From the NCBI GenBank assembly GCA_965230225.1, contig CBDDKM010000010.1, positions 496,001 through 560,000 on the forward strand: a stretch of 64,000 nucleotides of DNA. The letters run 5' to 3'. Position 1 is the first letter of the stretch; each line of letters begins with the position of its first letter. This DNA comes from CALSMU01 sp965230225 (GTDB lineage: Bacteria > Bacteroidota > Bacteroidia > Flavobacteriales_D > Parvicellaceae). The notes beneath the pieces are model-generated. The model saw nothing but the letters and a program-made list of their open reading frames with translations, made no database searches and was not told where the DNA came from. Both the position numbers and the translations under genes were made by a program. Shown in pieces: positions 59,921 through 64,000 of this stretch.

Positions 59921-61547
59921 TAACTGGTGGAAATGGGGCGACCCCAACCAATCTCAACATCTAAGTCAATACCCAAAACTGATTAATTTTCTGGAAAGTG
60001 AATGGTCAGTCAAATTAGCTGATGACTTTAAAATTCCACACGAATTTGATTTACCTGAAAGTAAATTTCAGGAATCCAATTTCAACGATTTATTTCATCA
60101 GTTAAATAATAACCAGTTTAGTAATTCTAAAATTGATAGGTTAAGATATGCCATCGCTAGAAGCTACCACGATGTTATTAAAGTCTTCTCCAATCAAATT
60201 CTTCACTATCCTGATTTCATTCTGTTCCCCGAATCTAACAAAGACATCGACCACATACTAGAAGTGGCCAACAACAACCAAATTAGCATTGTAACTTATA
60301 GTGGAGGGAGCAACGTAACCGGAGCCACAGAAGTTGATGATCGATTGACTTTGGTATTAAACATGACAAGAATGAACAGCTTGTTGGAGATGGATGAAAT
60401 CTCAGAAACAGCTACTTTTCAAGCCGGAATTTATGGGCCTGAATTAGAAAAAATCCTGAACGAAAAAGGGTTTACACTGGGGCATTTCCCACAATCTTTT
60501 GAATACTCTACCCTTGGAGGCTGGGTAGCTACTCGCTCCGCTGGGCAAGAGTCAGGGTTATACGGTAAAATTGAAGATATGGTACTTGGGGTAAATGTAA
60601 AGTGTCCTTCAGGAAACATAGAACATGTGGACTTTCCTAAACATGCTTCAGGTATTGATTTTCACCACTTGTTTGTAGGCTCTGAGGGAACCTTAGGTGT
60701 AATCACCGAAGTAAAGGTTCAAATTTCCAGATTACCCCAACAATACTCCTGGTCGGTTGCATTATTTAAAGACTTTGAATCTGGAGCTAACGCTATCAGA
60801 CAAATGGTTCAGGAAGGTATTCACCCATCTATTACAAGGCTCTCCGATGCTACTGAAACAAAGATGCTTTCTCTGATGAGTCATTCTAATCCTACCGGGA
60901 TAAAGAAGGTTATTCAGAACTTCGTAAAGAAGAGATTGAAGAATCAGGGGTACACACAACCATGTATTTTGATGATGCGATTTGCTATTCGAAATGTTGC
61001 TGACAAAATTCAACCGGATGCTGCCAAAGCCATTTGCAAAATCAACGGAGCTAAAATATTACCAGCCAATGTCTCATCCACCTGGGAAGAAAATAGGTTT
61101 GCTCTCCCCTACCTTAGAGATACTATGGTTGAACACCGTATTCTAATAGACACTTTTGAAACTGTTACTTACTGGAGCAATCTTCAATCCTTATACACTT
61201 CTGTTAAGTCATCACTGGAAAAGGATTCAGATTTTTTCACCAAAAAAGGACAACTGTTTTGCCATGTTTCGCATGCATACGAAACAGGTGCATCTCTTTA
61301 CTTTACCATGCTAATTCCGCAAGAAAAAGGAAATGAATTAGCCCAATGGAAAAAGTATAAAGAGACGGTATCTATTGCCCTAACCAATGCTGGAGGTGCC
61401 ATTAGTCATCATCATGGTGTAGGTAAAGATCATCAGCAATGGTACCAGCAAAAGCTCTCTAAAAACGCTCAATCGCTACTTAAGAATGTAAAAAAGCAAC
61501 TGGATCCTAACAATATTCTTAACCCTGGGAAACTGTTTGATGAATAA
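59910..61547 (+). CDS. FAD-linked oxidase of the alkyl-dihydroxyacetone-phosphate synthase family
   Basis: This 545-residue enzyme matches AGPS, which exchanges an acyl for an alkyl group on DHAP in ether-lipid synthesis. It has the family N terminus WWKWGDP, the FAD-binding PCMH region (TYSGGSNVTGATE), the AGPS mark TLGHFPQSFEYSTLGGWVAT, and the C-terminal His-rich motif SHHHGVGKDH (about 499-508) with LDPNNILNPGK. ATG at 59910 is taken because WWKWGDP is normally at the start; an earlier ATG would add ten residues. It overlaps the GMC gene by 11 nt and GlpD by about 8 nt. The reaction in this organism is unproven. Confidence 0.9.
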   Translation: MDNNNWWKWGDPNQSQHLSQYPKLINFLESEWSVKLADDFKIPHEFDLPESKFQESNFNDLFHQLNNNQFSNSKIDRLRYAIARSYHDVIKVFSNQILHYPDFILFPESNKDIDHILEVANNNQISIVTYSGGSNVTGATEVDDRLTLVLNMTRMNSLLEMDEISETATFQAGIYGPELEKILNEKGFTLGHFPQSFEYSTLGGWVATRSAGQESGLYGKIEDMVLGVNVKCPSGNIEHVDFPKHASGIDFHHLFVGSEGTLGVITEVKVQISRLPQQYSWSVALFKDFESGANAIRQMVQEGIHPSITRLSDATETKMLSLMSHSNPTGIKKVIQNFVKKRLKNQGYTQPCILMMRFAIRNVADKIQPDAAKAICKINGAKILPANVSSTWEENRFALPYLRDTMVEHRILIDTFETVTYWSNLQSLYTSVKSSLEKDSDFFTKKGQLFCHVSHAYETGASLYFTMLIPQEKGNELAQWKKYKETVSIALTNAGGAISHHHGVGKDHQQWYQQKLSKNAQSLLKNVKKQLDPNNILNPGKLFDE

Positions 61548-63096
61548 TATGGTTAGAGCAACCAACATAGAAAAACTTCTAAAGGAAACCTTTGATCTAA
61601 TTATTATTGGAGGAGGAATTACAGGTGCTGGAGTGTTACAGGAAGCTCAAAAAAGAGGCTACAAGGTTCTCCTAATCGAAAAAGGAGATTTTGCCAGTGG
61701 CACCAGCTCCAAGTCGGCAAAATTAATACATGGTGGCTTAAGGTACCTCCAATATTTTCATTTCGGTCTGGTTAAAGACAGCTTACGAGAAAGAAACTAT
61801 TTATTGGAGGAATACCCTCATTTGGTGAAACCGATTGAATTTGTTTACCCGCTATACGAATCTGGATTTAAGTTTAGAATTGGGATGATGCTGTACCAAT
61901 TAATGGGAAAACACAGGACCTTACCCGGCTACCAGTTCTTGAGCAAAAAACAAACATTAAAGAAATACGACGCTATTGATCGAAAAGGACTCAAAGGGAG
62001 TTTTTCTTATTTCGATGGCATCACCAATGACTCCAGATTGACCTCAGAGATTATATCGGAAGCAGTTAGCAGTGAAAATGCAACTGCCATGAACTATCTA
62101 GAGTTAGTTTCTGGAGAAAGAATCAATGAGCAATACCACTTGCTTTGCAAGGACCACATTGAACAAATAGAGTTTACCTTAAAAACCAACTATATACTAA
62201 ACTGTTCTGGTCCGTGGACAGATATAGTGTTGAATAAATTCTCACCGGAAAAGCCACCAAAAATGGCTCCAAGCAAGGGAGTTCATCTGGTTTTTTCCGG
62301 ATCTAGAATTAAGATAAAAAATGCCCTGGCCTTCTCTTCTTACGCAGATGATGGCAGAAAATTTTATGCTCTTCCGTGGGAAAACGATGCTGTTATTATT
62401 GGGGTAACCGATACCGATTTTAATGGAAATCCGGATGAGGTACACTCAGATCAAAATGATCTGGACTATATGCTCCATGCCATTAACCAGTTCTTACCGG
62501 ATTCTAACATTACAGAAAAGGATATCCTATATCAATTTGCCGGCTTGCGTCCCTTATTCAAGGAGGGGCAAGAAAGCAAAGATAAAGCCCGAGATTTTAA
62601 AGTATGGTGGAGCAAAAGAAACGTATTAAACATAGCTGGAGGAAAATTAACCACCTATCGAACCATGGCAAAAGCTATGCTCAACGAACTTCCTCCCAAA
62701 GCCAATCAACAACCTCCAGTAAACGTAATTGACACCGAGTTGACCAGTAAAAATAAGGTCATCTCAAGACATCTAATTGACCGATACGGAAAACGTGCTC
62801 CAAAGCTTTTCAATTTAATCAATGAAGAACCAGAAGAAGGCAATTGGATATCCACCTCAACTCCTTTAATAAAAGCTGAAATCACCTATTTAATCAGAGA
62901 ACACCAGTGTTACTATCTGGACGATATTCTTGATCGTAGGCTTTCCGTTGGGTATGTTATCAGCAGTCTTGAAGATCAATCTGCTATTATATATACAGTA
63001 GCAGAAATTTTACAAAAAGAAAGAAACCTTACCGAATCTGAAATCAATTCTCAATTGGAGAATTATCGTAACTTACACCACCTCAAGTTAGCATGA
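61540..63096 (+). CDS. glpD: FAD-dependent glycerol-3-phosphate dehydrogenase
   Basis: This 518-residue flavoenzyme oxidises glycerol-3-phosphate to DHAP, passing electrons to the quinone pool. It has LIIIGGGITGAGVLQEAQKRG, ASGTSSKSAKLIHGGLRYL and SKGVHLVFS, and C-terminal sequences such as FAGLRPLF. ATG at 61540 overlaps the AGPS stop; ATG at 61549 (MVRATNIEK) is a close alternative that avoids the overlap. Clustering with an AGPS-like gene, rather than glycerol kinase and facilitator, suggests it feeds DHAP into a lipid pathway, though a catabolic role is possible. Confidence 0.93.
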   Translation: MNNMVRATNIEKLLKETFDLIIIGGGITGAGVLQEAQKRGYKVLLIEKGDFASGTSSKSAKLIHGGLRYLQYFHFGLVKDSLRERNYLLEEYPHLVKPIEFVYPLYESGFKFRIGMMLYQLMGKHRTLPGYQFLSKKQTLKKYDAIDRKGLKGSFSYFDGITNDSRLTSEIISEAVSSENATAMNYLELVSGERINEQYHLLCKDHIEQIEFTLKTNYILNCSGPWTDIVLNKFSPEKPPKMAPSKGVHLVFSGSRIKIKNALAFSSYADDGRKFYALPWENDAVIIGVTDTDFNGNPDEVHSDQNDLDYMLHAINQFLPDSNITEKDILYQFAGLRPLFKEGQESKDKARDFKVWWSKRNVLNIAGGKLTTYRTMAKAMLNELPPKANQQPPVNVIDTELTSKNKVISRHLIDRYGKRAPKLFNLINEEPEEGNWISTSTPLIKAEITYLIREHQCYYLDDILDRRLSVGYVISSLEDQSAIIYTVAEILQKERNLTESEINSQLENYRNLHHLKLA

Positions 63097-64000
63097 AAAT
63101 CACCTTTGTAATACACGGAAAATTAAAAAGGCCTAGCTCTTTAAAGAACTCCATCGAGAGAATCTTTCGAGAGGGTTTTGAAGTGAGTTTTCTAACTACT
63201 GATGCAGAATCTGGTGCAAAAAACCAAGTGATTAAAGCCATAGAACAAGGTGCCAAACATGTTATCATCGCTGGTGGAGATGGCAGTATCAATGAAGGGA
63301 TAAATGGATACATGCAAGTTAGTGATGATCTGAAACAACAGGTTATTATTGGAGTGCTTCCTATGGGAACCGGGAATGATTTTGCCAAGTCGCTAAATGT
63401 ATCATCCAGTCTTCTGAAGCTAAAATCGTTGATACAGCAAGAATCAATTCTGGAAGTAGATGTTTGTAACATGGAATACGTTGGTAAAACAGGACAAACT
63501 GAAAACCGCTATTATATCAATATATCAGATATCGGGATTGGAGGATTTGTGGCTGAAAATGTGGGAAAAAGTTCAAAAATACTAGGCTCTAACCTCACCT
63601 ATGTAAAAGCCATTGTTTCTTCTTTTATGAAGTACAAAAAACAACCCATTGAATTAAATAGTCCGGAATTTAACTGGGAGGGAGAGATATTGAGCTTATG
63701 CATGGCCAATGGTAAATATTTTGGGAGCGGAATGTGTGTTGCTCCAGATGCTCTGCTAAATGATGGTCTAATTCAATTAACGATAATGGCTGATGTAAGC
63801 CTGGGAGATTATGTAAAAAACCTCTCCAAATTGAAACGAGGGGAAAAAGTTCATCATCCTGAGGTAACTTATACTAGCGTTAGTGAGTTATCAGTCTCAT
63901 CCAAAGGAGTAGAATGCCCTATAGATATGGATGGTGAGTTTATTGGCTACACCCCTATTAAGGTGAATGTTATTCCGAAGGCAGTTAAGATGATTTCGAA
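63093..64000 (+). CDS. Diacylglycerol/lipid kinase family protein (partial, runs off the window)
   Basis: Translation from ATG at 63093 gives 302 codons with no stop to the window end. The family marks are AGGDGSINEGINGY (YegS/DagK glycine-rich loop), LPMGTGNDFAKSL, ISDIGIGGFV and a late DMDGEFIG. These fit the YegS/BmrU/DgkB lipid-kinase family, which phosphorylates diacylglycerol or related lipids with ATP. The ATG overlaps the GlpD stop (ATGA), so it is translationally coupled as the fourth operon gene. The usual length is near 300, so few residues should be missing. Confidence 0.92.
   Translation, partial: MKITFVIHGKLKRPSSLKNSIERIFREGFEVSFLTTDAESGAKNQVIKAIEQGAKHVIIAGGDGSINEGINGYMQVSDDLKQQVIIGVLPMGTGNDFAKSLNVSSSLLKLKSLIQQESILEVDVCNMEYVGKTGQTENRYYINISDIGIGGFVAENVGKSSKILGSNLTYVKAIVSSFMKYKKQPIELNSPEFNWEGEILSLCMANGKYFGSGMCVAPDALLNDGLIQLTIMADVSLGDYVKNLSKLKRGEKVHHPEVTYTSVSELSVSSKGVECPIDMDGEFIGYTPIKVNVIPKAVKMIS

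Noticed and set aside
1..64000. Mobile elements, prophage, CRISPR arrays, tRNA and rRNA genes
   Set aside because: Read for transposase-like frames, terminal repeats, regular short repeats and RNA folds; none was convincing.

Overview
The window is AT-rich DNA from a member of the phylum Bacteroidota, most likely order Flavobacteriales; family level (a Crocinitomicaceae- or Cryomorphaceae-like lineage) is only a guess. The evidence is three secreted proteins with type IX secretion system (T9SS) C-terminal sorting domains, a PorP/SprF outer membrane protein, the gene order bamD - rpoZ - coaBC - DUF4835, a short SerA next to SerC and DUF1015, promoters of the form TTTG-N19/20-TAnnTTTG, and few Shine-Dalgarno sequences. 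No rRNA, tRNA, CRISPR array, insertion sequence or phage gene was seen. It looks like chromosomal core plus envelope genes.

Layout. 1-8144: end of an unknown gene, then two paralogous giant T9SS type B cargo proteins on the minus strand with a small secreted coiled-coil protein between them. 8454-11789: serC, serA, DUF1015. 11844-13055: sucC (minus). 13159-14040: alpha/beta hydrolase. 14116-18138: an ECF sigma factor, a fused anti-sigma/outer-membrane-barrel protein, an LVIVD-repeat lipoprotein and a small outer membrane barrel. 18204-18854: LolD. 18932-22355 (minus): a second ECF sigma factor, a second anti-sigma/barrel fusion whose barrel resembles PorP/SprF, and a stand-alone PorP/SprF. 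22643-27406: acyl-CoA synthetase, ABC-F protein, WG-repeat protein. 27409-31097 (minus): propeller/SpoIIE phosphatase sensor and YajQ. 31169-35375: VanX-like lipoprotein and a T9SS type A cargo protein. 35449-37944: ribD, EamA transporter, YigZ. 37947-42185 (minus): dapA, DUF4835, coaBC, rpoZ, bamD. 42456-47258: alpha-oxoamine synthase, PlsC, small genes, class II HMG-CoA reductase. 47309-50767 (minus): M16 protease pair. 51029-56458: phosphoglucosamine mutase, ppk1, Lrp regulator and a divergent Cys/Met PLP enzyme. 56558-58186: serine hydrolase. 58304-64000: an operon of GMC oxidoreductase, alkyl-DHAP-synthase-like flavoenzyme, GlpD and a lipid kinase, cut by the window edge.

Two systems stand out. 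First, both ECF sigma factors are translationally overlapped with a protein that has a cytoplasmic anti-sigma-like N terminus, one transmembrane helix, a long low-complexity linker and a C-terminal outer membrane barrel. This matches the dual-membrane-spanning anti-sigma (Dma) architecture known in Bacteroides. In the second system the barrel is of PorP/SprF type, which suggests a sigma switch tied to the T9SS. GCAAC-type promoter elements occur before the first sigma gene, before its LVIVD neighbour and before both type B cargo units. Second, the terminal flavoenzyme/lipid-kinase operon looks like an uncharacterised glycerol-ether-lipid or related lipid pathway.
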